Positions 7,939 to 17,403 of a stretch of DNA of 64,000 nt are shown here, one piece after another; positions within the stretch are counted from its first letter, which is position 1; every line of letters begins with the position of its first letter. A program made the position numbers and the translations under genes. The DNA comes from Candidatus Gastranaerophilales bacterium. GTDB taxonomy: Bacteria; Cyanobacteriota; Vampirovibrionia; Gastranaerophilales; Gastranaerophilaceae. Under the pieces are notes generated by a model that searched no databases, was not told the origin of the DNA, and was given only the letters and a program-made list of their open reading frames with translations. The stretch spans positions 1 to 64,000 of the forward strand of contig CALUXU010000010.1 of assembly GCA_944324825.1 (NCBI GenBank), written 5' to 3'.

Positions 7939-9582
7939 CCTTTCAAAAACCTTATCCCAAGCTTCATTCTCATCTTGTTTAAATATTCGAACAGAATCAT
8001 ACCACTCGGTTGTTTCGGTATTATCAAACCAGCGCCAATCTGTGCAGTAAGGAAGAATTAAAAATGTTTTCACACCCAAAGCTCCTGCAAGGTTTGCAAC
8101 AGAAGTGTCTACGGTTACAAAAACATCAAGATTCATTAATGCTGCTGCGGTATCATCAAAATCTTTAAATGTAACTCCCAAATCCGTTAAATTATCATAT
8201 TTTTTATAATTATCTAACGATGGATTTACCTGAAGAGAATAAATTTCAGCCTTATCATTCTTTATAATTTTTTCAAAAAGCTCTATATTTACAGACCTGT
8301 GGATTGCCTCTTTTAAACCGACACCACCGGCTTCCCAGCAGATACCCATTTTTAATTTATCGGTATTAAAATATTTTGATTTATACTCTTTGATTTTTCC
8401 TTCATCTGCTTTTAGATAACCTTGAGAGAACGGTATCTCGTTGAATCTTTTTTTCAAATAATACGGAGTATTAGCAAGAAAAACAGATTTATCATACATT
8501 GGAAAAGTGTCGCTAATCGTATAATATTTTATATTTTTCAAATCTTTAAATGAGCGTTGGAATAACGTTATGATAGATTTATCTACCATTAATTTAACCT
8601 GTTTAAATCTTTTTGCCAAAAACGGCAGATATCTTATAAACATCAACTGGTCGCCAATACCCTGGTCGCCAAACAAAAATAAAACTTTATCTTTACAGTC
8701 TTTTTCACCTTTCCAAGGATTTTTGAACTTTGTTAACCATTTAAGAGTATAAATATTATCCGTATCAGAACCAAAATTGACGTAATATTTGTATCCCATA
8801 AATTTTCTTTGTGAAAGATAATATTTCGCCTGCAAAAATACAAGCCCGTGTATATTGGATTTTAATCTACGCAGCTTTTGGATATAATAATATGCTTTTT
8901 TGTTTCCGGAGGGAGTTTTGGAATAACTAATCGCCAAATTTAAATATGCAGCCTCTTTGTTTCCGTATTTCAAAATCTTTCGATAACATTCTCTTGCTTT
9001 TTTCTCATCGCTGTATAAAACCTCGTATAGCAACGCTAAATTTGAAAGCGCATCAGAAGAGCCAGGCTCTAACTTTAAAATTTTCCTTGTATATTCTTCA
9101 CTTTCTTTAAACTTGCCGATTCTTAACGATGCTTCCATTAATTTGGATAGAATAATTTTATCAAACGGAAACAGTTTGATTGCTTTTATACCATATTCAT
9201 ACGCTTTCTGATAACAAATTTTTGAATTCTCTCCCAAGATTAAATACAAAACAAGCAGAGTTCTATACAATTCCTGGGTTCCGTTTAAATTTACCGCTTT
9301 TTCTAAGTGCGGCAATGCCTCTCTGTATTTTTGTACACAATACTTAGAAACTCCTAAATATGAAACCAGTTTATCGGAATGTGATATTTTATACGCCTTA
9401 TCAAGATATTTTTCAGCCTTTTCATATTGAAAACAGTTAAAATATAACAATCCTAGAAAGGACAGTACAGATTCATTTTCGGGGTCTTTTTTTAATAAAT
9501 CCTTATATATTTTTTCGGCCTTTTTATACTCTCTTTGTTTTGTAAATTCTAAAGCTTTTTTTATCTCTTCAACTAATTCCAT
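7909..9582 (-). CDS. TPR-repeat plus GT9-like glycosyltransferase fusion (copy 2)
   Basis: 557 residues. Residues 1-290 are tetratricopeptide repeats (AEKIYKDLLKKDPENESVLSF, AEKYLDKAYKI, AYEYGIKAIKLFP). Residues ~300-557 resemble the heptosyltransferase-type GT-B fold: GDQGIGDQLMFIRYLPFL at the N-lobe, MGICWEAGG in the linker and VDTSVANLAGALGVKTFLILP in the C-lobe. It may glycosylate a protein recruited by the TPR part. It is a tandem paralogue of the upstream gene. There is no Shine-Dalgarno: TTGACG, 18 bp, TAAAAT sits 6 bases before the ATG, with the -35 inside the upstream gene's end. Confidence 0.82.
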   Translation of the reverse strand: MELVEEIKKALEFTKQREYKKAEKIYKDLLKKDPENESVLSFLGLLYFNCFQYEKAEKYLDKAYKISHSDKLVSYLGVSKYCVQKYREALPHLEKAVNLNGTQELYRTLLVLYLILGENSKICYQKAYEYGIKAIKLFPFDKIILSKLMEASLRIGKFKESEEYTRKILKLEPGSSDALSNLALLYEVLYSDEKKARECYRKILKYGNKEAAYLNLAISYSKTPSGNKKAYYYIQKLRRLKSNIHGLVFLQAKYYLSQRKFMGYKYYVNFGSDTDNIYTLKWLTKFKNPWKGEKDCKDKVLFLFGDQGIGDQLMFIRYLPFLAKRFKQVKLMVDKSIITLFQRSFKDLKNIKYYTISDTFPMYDKSVFLANTPYYLKKRFNEIPFSQGYLKADEGKIKEYKSKYFNTDKLKMGICWEAGGVGLKEAIHRSVNIELFEKIIKNDKAEIYSLQVNPSLDNYKKYDNLTDLGVTFKDFDDTAAALMNLDVFVTVDTSVANLAGALGVKTFLILPYCTDWRWFDNTETTEWYDSVRIFKQDENEAWDKVFERLYDSVCALT

Positions 9583-9588
9583 AGGTTT

Positions 9589-9618
9589 ATTTTATCATTT
9601 AGACGTAAGTTTCGTCAA
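9589..9618 (-). promoter_or_regulatory. Leaderless-type promoter for TPR-GT9 copy 2
   Basis: On the minus strand TTGACG (9618-9613), an 18 bp spacer, then TAAAAT (9594-9589), then 6 bases and ATG at 9582. The predicted transcript would begin at or next to the start codon. Confidence 0.6.
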
Positions 9619-11202
9619 TTCTCGCACTATTCTTTTAATCTCGTTATCCCAAACATTTTTTTCCGTCTGTTTAAATATTTTAACGGAATCATACCATTCG
9701 GTTCTGTCCGTATTATCAAACCAGCGCCAGTCAGAATAATAAGGTAAAAGCAAAAATGTTTTAACCCCCATTGCGCCTGCAAGATTTGCGACAGATGTAT
9801 CAACCGATATCATAATATCCATATCCTGCAAAGCTGATGCAGTATCGTGGAAATTCTTAAACCCCTTACCCAAATCCTTCATATTAAATTTTAAATAATC
9901 ATCGCTTGAAGGATTAACCTGAAAAGAATAAATATCCAAATCTAAATCAAATATTCTTTTAAATTCGTTGATATTTATTGTGCGGTGAATTGTAGTTCTG
10001 ATATCAGCGTTTCCTGCTTCCCAGCATAAACCTATTTTGGGGCGGGAATTATTCGGACATTTTCTTTTTATGTATCCTGAAGATAAAGGAATTTTGGAAA
10101 AATCCATTTTTAAGTAATAAGGAAGTTTGGATAACACAACAGAATAATCATACTCAGGTATTTCCGATACAAATTCAATACCTTCAAAATTTTCTGAAAA
10201 TAATTTTATTAATTCAGGATAAGCATAAACAATTACTTTTTTAAATTTGTTCTTAAGATACGGAACATACCTCATAAACATAATATGATCGCCGTAAGCC
10301 AAATCAGGATAAACAAATATTGTTTTATCTTTATGAATTTCTCCGTCCCAAATATTTATCAAATCTTTTGCACCGCTTGAATCGTTTTGTTTTATATAAT
10401 ATTTGTAACCTTCCTTAAATTTACGCTGTTTAAAATAATTATGCGCAATCCCCAGAATAATAGTTTTATTATCAGGATAAGACATCAACGCTTTTTTAAA
10501 AGCACGAATTGCTTTGTTATATTCACCCGATTTTGAATAACTTACCCCCAAATCATAATATATTGATTTTGTCCCACTATTTTTTAAAGCTTTTTTATAA
10601 TACTTTTGGGCTTTTTCTTCATCGCAATAAAGAAATTCCTGAATTAACCCCAGCTGTGACAATGTTTTCCAATAGTTATTATCCAGTTTTAATGCTTGAT
10701 AGCAGGCTTTTTCTCCCTCCTCAAGTTTTCCGCTGTATATGCAGGCGATAGAATAACTGACATAAAATTCTTTATTCAATGGAAATTTTGATAAAGCCAT
10801 TGATGAGTATTTGTATGCCATATTAAAATATTGGCTTTTACCAGTAGAAACAAGGCTGGAAAGAGCCTGAGTTATTTTTTCATAATACCTGCCATCGTTA
10901 TTATCACGAGATATCAGTTCAATATAATATGGCACGCATTCCTCATATTTTTGGAGCATAAATTTGCTTAAAGCAACTCCCAAAAGAATTGAATCGTTAT
11001 TGGAAATTGAATATGCTTTTTCAAAAATATTTTCCGCATTTTGAAACTCTTTTGTTGAAATATATAAGAAACCTAAAAAACTTAGTAATGTAGGATTATC
11101 GGGGTTTAATTCCAAGGCTTTCAAATATATTTTTCTTGCGGATTCGTAATCCTCTCTCTTAATAAATTCAACCGCTTTATTTATTTCAGATATGACATCC
11201 AT
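9595..11202 (-). CDS. TPR-repeat plus GT9-like glycosyltransferase fusion (copy 1)
   Basis: 535 residues with the same architecture as the downstream paralogue: TPR repeats over ~1-280 (ARKIYLKALELNPDNPTLLSF, AIRAFKKALMSYPD), then a GT-B domain with LAYGDHIMFMRYVPYL, IGLCWEAGN and VDTSVANLAGAMGVKTFLLLP. Both end in the shared DWRWFDNT-TEWYDSVKIFKQ element. The donor sugar is unknown. It starts at an ATG with no Shine-Dalgarno but a near-consensus promoter exactly 6 bases upstream. It is separated from its paralogue by 12 bp. Two such proteins near a motile cell's glycan genes could act on flagellin or another surface protein; that is inference. Confidence 0.82.
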   Translation of the reverse strand: MDVISEINKAVEFIKREDYESARKIYLKALELNPDNPTLLSFLGFLYISTKEFQNAENIFEKAYSISNNDSILLGVALSKFMLQKYEECVPYYIELISRDNNDGRYYEKITQALSSLVSTGKSQYFNMAYKYSSMALSKFPLNKEFYVSYSIACIYSGKLEEGEKACYQALKLDNNYWKTLSQLGLIQEFLYCDEEKAQKYYKKALKNSGTKSIYYDLGVSYSKSGEYNKAIRAFKKALMSYPDNKTIILGIAHNYFKQRKFKEGYKYYIKQNDSSGAKDLINIWDGEIHKDKTIFVYPDLAYGDHIMFMRYVPYLKNKFKKVIVYAYPELIKLFSENFEGIEFVSEIPEYDYSVVLSKLPYYLKMDFSKIPLSSGYIKRKCPNNSRPKIGLCWEAGNADIRTTIHRTININEFKRIFDLDLDIYSFQVNPSSDDYLKFNMKDLGKGFKNFHDTASALQDMDIMISVDTSVANLAGAMGVKTFLLLPYYSDWRWFDNTDRTEWYDSVKIFKQTEKNVWDNEIKRIVRELTKLTSK

Positions 11203-11208
11203 AAAAGA

Positions 11209-11236
11209 ATGATAACATTTTCTGATTTCTTGTCAA
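11209..11236 (-). promoter_or_regulatory. Leaderless-type promoter for TPR-GT9 copy 1
   Basis: On the minus strand a perfect TTGACA (11236-11231), a 16 bp spacer, TATCAT (11214-11209), 6 bases, then ATG at 11202. No ribosome binding site fits between. Confidence 0.65.
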
Positions 11237-11265
11237 ACAAGAAATCAAAATTCTACATATTTTAA

Positions 11266-11983
11266 TTGCGGGGTTTATGCCCCGCACCCTCATAAGTATT
11301 TCAAATAACAATATTTTTGTCCTCCGGACAGGGGAACTGCTTGGTTGGCGGCGATAAACGGGTCTGCGGGATTGACCTACGTCAATCCCTTCGCCCTCTG
11401 CCGCCAATCCGCTTTGTCGTCAAAAGTTCCACAAAACCGGTACTCTGCACTTCGTTCGCACATCAATTGTAAAGCTCAACTCAAGCGGGTAAACTCGGTT
11501 CTTCGAACCTCAAACAATACCCGCTTTGCCATTGTTTCGCTAACATTGATGGCTCACTACGTGGAGAGTACAAAATAAAAGATAAAAATAAAATAAAAAA
11601 TAAATATAAATAATTTAACCAAAGCTCAAATTTAATCTTTTGATGTTACAACCTCAACGGAATGAGCAGGGGTAAATATATTGGGTTAATATTCAATCTT
11701 CACATTATAGCTGTAAAAGAATACATACAACAGAGCAAGCATTGTCTGAGTGTAATTGATTTATTGAATCGCAATTTTAACCAGTTTATTTACCCCTATT
11801 ATTTAGCGAATGAAGTTCAGGTTGCAGGTTTCTTTAGCCGGTATTTCTTTGACTGCCAAAGAAATACCGGTGCAGGGTGTGGGGCGGCATTAGCCCCACA
11901 ATCAAATATTTCCAAAGAAATGGGGATGCGGGGTGCAGGGGTGCATAAACCCCGCAATAATTTGATTAACCCGTCCGGAGGAC
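11266..11983. repeat. Dispersed non-coding element, copy A
   Basis: The core at 11434-11882 is the reverse complement, by eye at roughly 85-90 percent identity, of 58868-59320. It contains a perfect 14 bp hairpin (CCGGTATTTCTTTG / CAAAGAAATACCGG at 11838-11870, loop ACTGC), the string GAGGTTCGAAGAACCGAG on its minus strand and an AT-rich stretch. Flanking modules recur in opposite orientations: TTGCGGGGTTTATGC at 11266-11280 against GCATAAACCCCGCAA at 11943-11957, and GTCCTCCGGAC at 11319-11329 against GTCCGGAGGAC at 11973-11983. The reading frame at 11662-11988 is broken by a stop in copy B and its differences change amino acids, so I do not call it a gene. Possibly a non-autonomous mobile element or a large RNA. 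Confidence 0.75.
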
Positions 11984-12008
11984 AATAATAAAAACTTTAA
12001 ATGAAATA

Positions 12009-12040
12009 CCGGATAACACAATATCAATTGTGTTATCTGG
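12009..12040. promoter_or_regulatory. Palindromic operator-like site (site 1)
   Basis: GATAACACAAT (12012-12022), ATCA, ATTGTGTTATC (12027-12037): an 11 bp perfect inverted repeat, extended by CC/GG at the edges. The same core ATAACACAAT-N4-ATTGTGTTAT occurs at 40106-40129 and 40216-40239. Its centre lies 51-52 bases upstream of the TPR start codon and just before the region where a -35 should be, which suits an activator site. Confidence 0.6.
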
Positions 12041-12063
12041 TGTATTTTAGCTTTTGTTTATAC

Positions 12064-12069
12064 TATAAT
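12064..12069 (+). promoter_or_regulatory. -10 hexamer, leaderless-type start of TPR gene
   Basis: A perfect TATAAT lies 6 bases before the ATG at 12076. No convincing -35 is present (TGTATT at 12041-12046), which together with the palindrome just upstream suggests regulated, activator-assisted transcription. Confidence 0.55.
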
Positions 12070-12075
12070 TTAGTT

Positions 12076-13833
12076 ATGGAAATATTAGATGAAGTACAAA
12101 ATTTAATCACAGACAATGAATTTGCAAAAGCAAAGCACAGACTCCTGCAAATTATGGCAGAAAACGGAGAAAACACAGATTCTATTAAACTCCTCGGGTT
12201 AGTTAATGTCAACCTTGGCTGTTATGAAGAAGCTAAGAAAAACTTTGAAGCGGTGCTCACTAAAGAAATGGATGATGCAACCTCCTGGTTCTATCTCGGC
12301 AGCTGCTATGACAAACTTAATGATTTACAAAACGCGAAAAACGCATACCTAAAGGTTATTCAGCTAAGAGAAAACTATCTGGATGCTTACAAAAGCTTAT
12401 GCATAATTCTGATGCGATTAAAAGAAGAAGACAATGCAATTATCTACGCAGAAAAAGCAAAAGAAATTGATCCGGAAGATTATACGTATGATTATTTAAT
12501 CGGAACAGCGCTTGTTGCTCAAAAAAAATATAAGGAAAGTATAAAATATTTAGAGCACGCTATTGAATTAAAACCTGATCACGCCCAAATTTATGGAAAT
12601 TTAGGTACGGCATATCTTCTAATAAATAACCAGGCAAAAGCTTTTGAAATGTATAAAAAAGCTATTGAAATACAACCGGAAAATGCAGAAGCACTTTATA
12701 ACCTTGCATCGCTTTACCAAATTCAAAATAATCACAGCGAAGCCTGTATATACTTTGAAAAAGCTTACGCATTAACAAACGATGAAAAATCACTTGTCGG
12801 GCTGACTCTTTCTGAATTGAAGGGCGGAAATTTCGCAAAAGCAATAGAGCATTATAAAGCTCTTATTGTTGCCCATCCTGAGAAAGATTCATATCAGTAT
12901 AACCTTGCAACCTGCTATGAACAAGTCCGAGATTATAAATCTGCCATCAATATTTTAAAACAGCTTTTGACAAGGAATCCTAAATCGGTAAATATGGCTC
13001 AAAAACTTGCAAGCCTTTATATGGAAACAAAAGATTTAAGAAGCGCAAAAGAACTCTACGACAATATTATTCTTAAAAACTCACCGACCGCAAGTGTTTT
13101 ATATCAATATGCCATTCTATCATCACAATTGTATGATACAGATACGGCAGAGAGAATATTTAAAAAGGTTATCGGAATGAATCCTGATAATGCTCTTGCG
13201 CACAAAGATTTAGGCGTTATTTATCTGAATAAAAGACTCTTTGATTATGCGGAAGACGAGTTTAAGACAGCGTTAAATATCGCACCTGAAAATTTTGATA
13301 TTGTATTTGAATATGCAAATTATCTGTATTCAGTAACTAAATACAAAGAAGCGGACGAATACTACAAAAAAGCTCTGTCTATAAGAGATGATGTCATAGC
13401 AAAAACTCTGTGGGCAATGAATAAAATAGAACTAAATGAACTTGATAAGGCAAAAGAATTGATTGATTCTGCACTAAAACAAGAGCCGCATCACGAGTAT
13501 ATTCAATTTATGGCAGGCCGTATTTATTTTTCTTTGAAGGAATATGAAACAGCAAAAAGATTTTTGATACATTCAATTGAACAAAATCCGGATATTGAAT
13601 CACAAAACCTTCTTGCTCTCACATATTTTGGGTTGGAAGAATATCAAAACGCAGTGAATATTTTTGAAAATCTGCTTAAGAAAAATGCAGAAAATATTTC
13701 ACTGTTATACAACGCAGCACAATGCTACGAAAAGCTTGGCGACAATGATAAAGCGTTAGAAAAATTGTATAAGCTTACAGATATTTTCCCTGAACACGAA
13801 GAAGCCCAAGAAATGATAAGAAAACTATCTTAA
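12076..13833 (+). CDS. Large TPR-repeat protein
   Basis: 585 residues if translation starts at the ATG at 12076 ([11 protein letters not shown]). An upstream in-frame ATG at 12001 would put the palindrome and the TATAAT inside the gene and is unlikely. Almost the whole protein is tetratricopeptide repeats of about 34 residues ([58 protein letters not shown]). There is no signal peptide or catalytic domain, so it is a cytoplasmic scaffold or assembly factor. Its 3' end overlaps the sigma-factor gene by 4 bp, convergently. It lacks the glycosyltransferase domain of the two TPR proteins upstream. Confidence 0.85.
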   Translation: MEILDEVQNLITDNEFAKAKHRLLQIMAENGENTDSIKLLGLVNVNLGCYEEAKKNFEAVLTKEMDDATSWFYLGSCYDKLNDLQNAKNAYLKVIQLRENYLDAYKSLCIILMRLKEEDNAIIYAEKAKEIDPEDYTYDYLIGTALVAQKKYKESIKYLEHAIELKPDHAQIYGNLGTAYLLINNQAKAFEMYKKAIEIQPENAEALYNLASLYQIQNNHSEACIYFEKAYALTNDEKSLVGLTLSELKGGNFAKAIEHYKALIVAHPEKDSYQYNLATCYEQVRDYKSAINILKQLLTRNPKSVNMAQKLASLYMETKDLRSAKELYDNIILKNSPTASVLYQYAILSSQLYDTDTAERIFKKVIGMNPDNALAHKDLGVIYLNKRLFDYAEDEFKTALNIAPENFDIVFEYANYLYSVTKYKEADEYYKKALSIRDDVIAKTLWAMNKIELNELDKAKELIDSALKQEPHHEYIQFMAGRIYFSLKEYETAKRFLIHSIEQNPDIESQNLLALTYFGLEEYQNAVNIFENLLKKNAENISLLYNAAQCYEKLGDNDKALEKLYKLTDIFPEHEEAQEMIRKLS

Positions 13834-14822
13834 GATTTAATATAATTTTTTAAGTTTGAAGAAATATCTTTATTCTTACAAAGTTTTTTCAGCTTTGATA
13901 TCGCTCTGTTTTCTATCTGTCTGATACGTTCTCTTGAAACGTTATAGATAGAGCCTATTTCTTCAAGGGTCTTTTTGTTTCCGTCACTGTCAAGTCCGTA
14001 TCTTAGAATCAGAATATCACGTTCCTTAGGACTTAACTGGTCTAAGATATGTCTTGTATCTTCAAGCAGGTTTTCATCAGACACTCTGTTATCAGGTGAC
14101 ATTGTTGATTCATCTACTATATAATCTATAATTTTGTTTGCATCATCCTTTTGGTTTGTCGGAGTATCAATACTAATAGTAGATTGGGCTGACTTGATAA
14201 TAGAATTCATCTTTTTAAGACTCAAGCCCAAACTGTCTGCAACTTCTTGCTTGGTTGGAACTCTGCCGAGTTTTGTAGTTAAATCTATTGTTTCTTTTTT
14301 AATCTTTGTCAAAGAATCAATCAAGTGAATCGGAAGCCTAATTATTCTGGCTTTATCAGCGATTGCACGGGTAATTGATTGTTGTATCCACCAGGTTGCA
14401 TAAGTAGAGAATTTATACCCTTTTGTATAATCAAATTTTTCTGTTGCACGAATAAGCCCCATATTACCTTCCTGTATCAAATCAAGGAAAGATAAGCCTC
14501 TTCCGATATATTTTTTTGCAATACTTACAACAAGACGTAAATTTGCGTTTATCAGAATTTTTCTTGATAAGTCACAGTGCTCTTCTTTTATTTTTCTCGC
14601 AATCTCATGCTCTTCTTCGGTAGACAAAAGCGGGATTTTACCAATCTGTTGAAGATATATCTTTACTGAATCATCCGAATTAACAACCGACAAATTTTCT
14701 GATGTCTTAGGCTCTTCTATAATTACCGAATCAGAATCCGCATCAAGTTTATCGAAATCAACACCTTCGTCTGAGATTTCTTCAAAATTTAAATCAATTT
14801 TTTCCATATCAGTGTTGTTCAT
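13830..14822 (-). CDS. RNA polymerase sigma-70 family factor (RpoD/SigA type)
   Basis: 330 residues. A short acidic N-terminus (1-45) replaces region 1.1. Region 1.2 follows ([16 protein letters not shown]), then region 2 with [26 protein letters not shown] and the -10-recognising [17 protein letters not shown], region 3, and region 4 with [20 protein letters not shown] for the -35. It is either the primary factor or a group 2 factor; the intact regions 2.4 and 4.2 fit recognition of the TTGACA/TATAAT promoters seen in this window. Its ATG overlaps the stop of the upstream methyltransferase gene by 4 bp, so the two are co-transcribed. Confidence 0.93.
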   Translation of the reverse strand: MNNTDMEKIDLNFEEISDEGVDFDKLDADSDSVIIEEPKTSENLSVVNSDDSVKIYLQQIGKIPLLSTEEEHEIARKIKEEHCDLSRKILINANLRLVVSIAKKYIGRGLSFLDLIQEGNMGLIRATEKFDYTKGYKFSTYATWWIQQSITRAIADKARIIRLPIHLIDSLTKIKKETIDLTTKLGRVPTKQEVADSLGLSLKKMNSIIKSAQSTISIDTPTNQKDDANKIIDYIVDESTMSPDNRVSDENLLEDTRHILDQLSPKERDILILRYGLDSDGNKKTLEEIGSIYNVSRERIRQIENRAISKLKKLCKNKDISSNLKNYIKS

Positions 14823-15577
14823 TGGCGCTTTTCCCTTCTGTTTTGTAAACGTTGACGGACAGCCTCAAATACTATAATAGCTGTTGCTGCGGAAACATTC
14901 AAGGAATTAAAATCTTTTAACATCGGTATTTTAACCTGATAATCCGACATTTTTAATAAAGATTTGGAAACTCCTGCATGCTCTGCACCCATAATTAATG
15001 CGAAATTCATATCGCAATAATTTATGTCATAACAAGTATCCTTCGAACCTGCATCTGTTGCTATCACCCACCAGTTGTTATTTTTTAACTTTTGGACAGT
15101 AGCCGACAGGCTATTTACTTTTATAACAGGTATGTGGTTTACTGCCCCTGCTGATGTTTTTTCAACAACAGATGTTATAGGCGAATTACGTCTTGATGGT
15201 ATTATTATACCATCAATTCCGGCACAAACGCATGTTCTTATTATTGCACCTATATTATGGACATCTTCTACACCGTCCAATATAACCACAGACGAATTCT
15301 CTTTATGAGTTTCTATAAAATCATCTATATCTGTATAAGTTATCGGAGAAATTTGAGCCATAACTCCCTGATGATTAAAATCAGCATATTCAGCAAATTT
15401 TTCTTTGCCCACAAACTGATATATTATACCGTTTTTCTGGGCAAGTTCTTTTATTTGTTCTATTTTTGAATCCGTATGAAGATTTTTGGAAATAAGAATC
15501 TTGTTTATTTCACGCTTGCCGGAAGTCAATGCCTCCAGTATTGAATTCTTACCAAAAATATAATCAGATTTTTCCAT
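14819..15577 (-). CDS. rlmB: RlmB/TrmH-type RNA 2'-O-methyltransferase (SPOUT)
   Basis: 252 residues. An N-terminal substrate-binding domain ([42 protein letters not shown]) is followed by the SPOUT knot with [49 protein letters not shown] and [17 protein letters not shown]. This is the pattern of the 23S rRNA guanosine-2251 2'-O-methyltransferase, though the exact site cannot be proven from sequence. AGGTG precedes the ATG. It sits between nadA and the sigma factor on the same strand, 12 bp after nadA's start side, and probably shares its transcript. Confidence 0.86.
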   Translation of the reverse strand: MEKSDYIFGKNSILEALTSGKREINKILISKNLHTDSKIEQIKELAQKNGIIYQFVGKEKFAEYADFNHQGVMAQISPITYTDIDDFIETHKENSSVVILDGVEDVHNIGAIIRTCVCAGIDGIIIPSRRNSPITSVVEKTSAGAVNHIPVIKVNSLSATVQKLKNNNWWVIATDAGSKDTCYDINYCDMNFALIMGAEHAGVSKSLLKMSDYQVKIPMLKDFNSLNVSAATAIIVFEAVRQRLQNRREKRQ

Positions 15578-15589
15578 TAAACACCTATG

Positions 15590-16498
15590 TTATTTTGATA
15601 CTTCAAGCATACGTTCTATGCAAACTAACGCTTTTTTAGAAATATCTTTATCAAGAGTTACTTCATATTTTTCTTCTGATAAGGCATTATAAATATCTTC
15701 AAACCTGTTGGTTTTCATGCTTGCACAAATCATATCTTCTCTTATCAGATAAAATTTCTTGTCCGGATAATCCCGTCTTAAACGATCTATAACACCTTTT
15801 TCCGTTACAATAATAAATTCGTTCAAATCTTTGTTATCGGCAACATACTTCATTATACCGGTTGTACTGCCTACATAATCAGAAATTTGAGTAACCTCAA
15901 CTCTGCATTCCGGATGAGTAAGAACTCTTACTCCCGGATGTTTTGATTTCATTAATTTTACATCTTCAGCAGTTACTTTATTATGGATAGGACAGCAGCC
16001 GTTATAAGTTATTACTTCTACACCGCCTAATTGTGATTCTACCCACTTGCCCAAGAATTGGTCAGGCAGGAATAAAACTTTATCACTATTCAGACTCTTA
16101 ACTATTTTCATCGCATTAGAGCTTGTACAGCAAATATCACACTCAGACTTAACCTCTGCCGTTGAATTAATATAGCATACAGTCGGAATATCCGGATATT
16201 TTGATTTAAATTCTCTTAACTGATTCAATGTAATCATATCCGCCATATCACAACCGCAGTCAAGACTCGGAATAATAACTTTTTTATCAGGAGATATTAT
16301 TTTGGCAGTCTGCGCCATAAATGTAACGCCTGCAAAAACGATTATATCAGCATCAGATTCGGCTGCCTTCTGGCTCAAATATAAAGAATCACCAACATAA
16401 TCCGCAATTTCATCAATTTCCACATTCTGATAACAGTGGGCTAAAATTACGGCATTCTTTTCCTTTTTGAGTTCTAATATCTTTTCTCTAATATCCAT
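15590..16498 (-). CDS. nadA: Quinolinate synthase A
   Basis: 302 residues. It condenses iminoaspartate with dihydroxyacetone phosphate to quinolinate using a [4Fe-4S] cluster. The cluster cysteines expected from the T. maritima enzyme map to Cys81 (SLDCGCDM), Cys168 (YNGCCPIHN) and Cys258 (EDMICAS). The ILAHCYQNVEIDEIADYVGDS start and THPECRVEV are family hallmarks. The partner genes nadB and nadC lie 34 kb away. There is no Shine-Dalgarno; TACAAT at 16511-16506 lies 7 bases before the ATG, suggesting a leaderless message. Confidence 0.95.
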   Translation of the reverse strand: MDIREKILELKKEKNAVILAHCYQNVEIDEIADYVGDSLYLSQKAAESDADIIVFAGVTFMAQTAKIISPDKKVIIPSLDCGCDMADMITLNQLREFKSKYPDIPTVCYINSTAEVKSECDICCTSSNAMKIVKSLNSDKVLFLPDQFLGKWVESQLGGVEVITYNGCCPIHNKVTAEDVKLMKSKHPGVRVLTHPECRVEVTQISDYVGSTTGIMKYVADNKDLNEFIIVTEKGVIDRLRRDYPDKKFYLIREDMICASMKTNRFEDIYNALSEEKYEVTLDKDISKKALVCIERMLEVSK

Positions 16499-16599
16499 CT
16501 ATATAATTGTATAACAAAAAGGACGATTTTTTGAGAAAAGAAATATTAAGAATTGTAAACATGTCTGTAAATCATGTCAATTCATGGTTTCGGGAATAC

Positions 16600-16612
16600 T
16601 TTATATACATGT
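16600..16612 (+). promoter_or_regulatory. Shared upstream 13-mer TTTATATACATGT
   Basis: The same 13 bases occur at 24508-24520. In both places ATCATGT lies upstream (16571-16577 and 24491-24497) and a lineage-type protein gene follows. Might be a shared promoter element; it contains a TATATA-like -10. Confidence 0.35.
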
Positions 16613-16739
16613 AAAGGTTATTTAAAAAGTTTTAATTAGGTTAGTAAAAAGATTATAAAATTACTTATAGGTTTTATAATCAAATCCATCAGAAGTCATT
16701 GAGGCGTCTGATACAAGTATAAGGTTAGGTAGGTCTATT

Positions 16740-17255
16740 ATGGGTTTATTGTTAATGATGTTCAGGAAAATGAACCTGATACAGAGAAAAAATGACATAG
16801 AATACCAATTGACTGATTTGAATCAACAGTTAATGGATTACCAAAAGTTATCTGCCGCCTTAGCAAATGATTCGACCTCAATCACCGATGTGGCATCGAT
16901 ACCGCCGTCACTTTTCGGAGCAGGCATAGATTCGATGATGCTAGCACACGGAATGGCAACTCAGTATGCTAACCAGGCAATGGCTTATATGCAACAAGGT
17001 AGTATCTTCACGCAATTTGGAGATAATGCACCATATATGCAACAGATAGCGTATATGAAAGCGTATGAACAAGGTCGTGAGCAATACAAGAAACGTATGA
17101 TGGCACAATTGAATGAAAAAGAAAAACAACTTGAGATAAAGAAAACAAAACTCGAAACACTTCTTGCGGAAATCGAAGAAGAAGAAAAGGGAACAACTCA
17201 ACGAATCCAAACAGGGGTTCAATCACAAGTTTCCCACTACGGGTTACAAGCATAA
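16740..17255 (+). CDS. Uncharacterised coiled-coil protein
   Basis: 171 residues. I do not recognise a family. Residues 1-45 and 110-155 are predicted coiled coils (QRKNDIEYQLTDLNQQLMDY; a Lys/Glu-rich EKEKQLEIKKTKLETLLAEI), flanking a Met/Ala/Gln/Tyr-rich middle (HGMATQYANQAMAYMQQG). This layout recalls small secretion or flagellar accessory proteins, but nothing is specific. AGGTAGGT precedes the ATG at 16740. No signal peptide is seen. A GC hairpin at 17265-17284 follows, then the repeat block. Confidence 0.65.
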   Translation: MGLLLMMFRKMNLIQRKNDIEYQLTDLNQQLMDYQKLSAALANDSTSITDVASIPPSLFGAGIDSMMLAHGMATQYANQAMAYMQQGSIFTQFGDNAPYMQQIAYMKAYEQGREQYKKRMMAQLNEKEKQLEIKKTKLETLLAEIEEEEKGTTQRIQTGVQSQVSHYGLQA

Positions 17256-17264
17256 TATATTTAT

Positions 17265-17284
17265 ACGGGGGATACCTCCCCCGT
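17265..17284 (+). terminator. GC hairpin, possible weak terminator
   Basis: ACGGGGGA / TCCCCCGT, an 8 bp stem with a 4-base loop, 10 bases after the stop codon of the coiled-coil gene. It has no T run, so termination would be weak or it may only protect the 3' end. Confidence 0.4.
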
Positions 17285-17403
17285 TAAACAAAGTTTAGAC
17301 AATAACCAAATATAACCTAAATAATAACCGTTTTTAGGGAAATCAACTGTGGTGTGTGTAGAAAACTATTTGTTACATATCCCCCCTGATTTCCTTTTTT
17401 TTG

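Noticed and set aside
11662-11988. A 108-residue plus-strand reading frame inside dispersed element copy A
   Set aside because: The equivalent frame in copy B has a stop at codon 9 and most differences change amino acids; the element looks non-coding.
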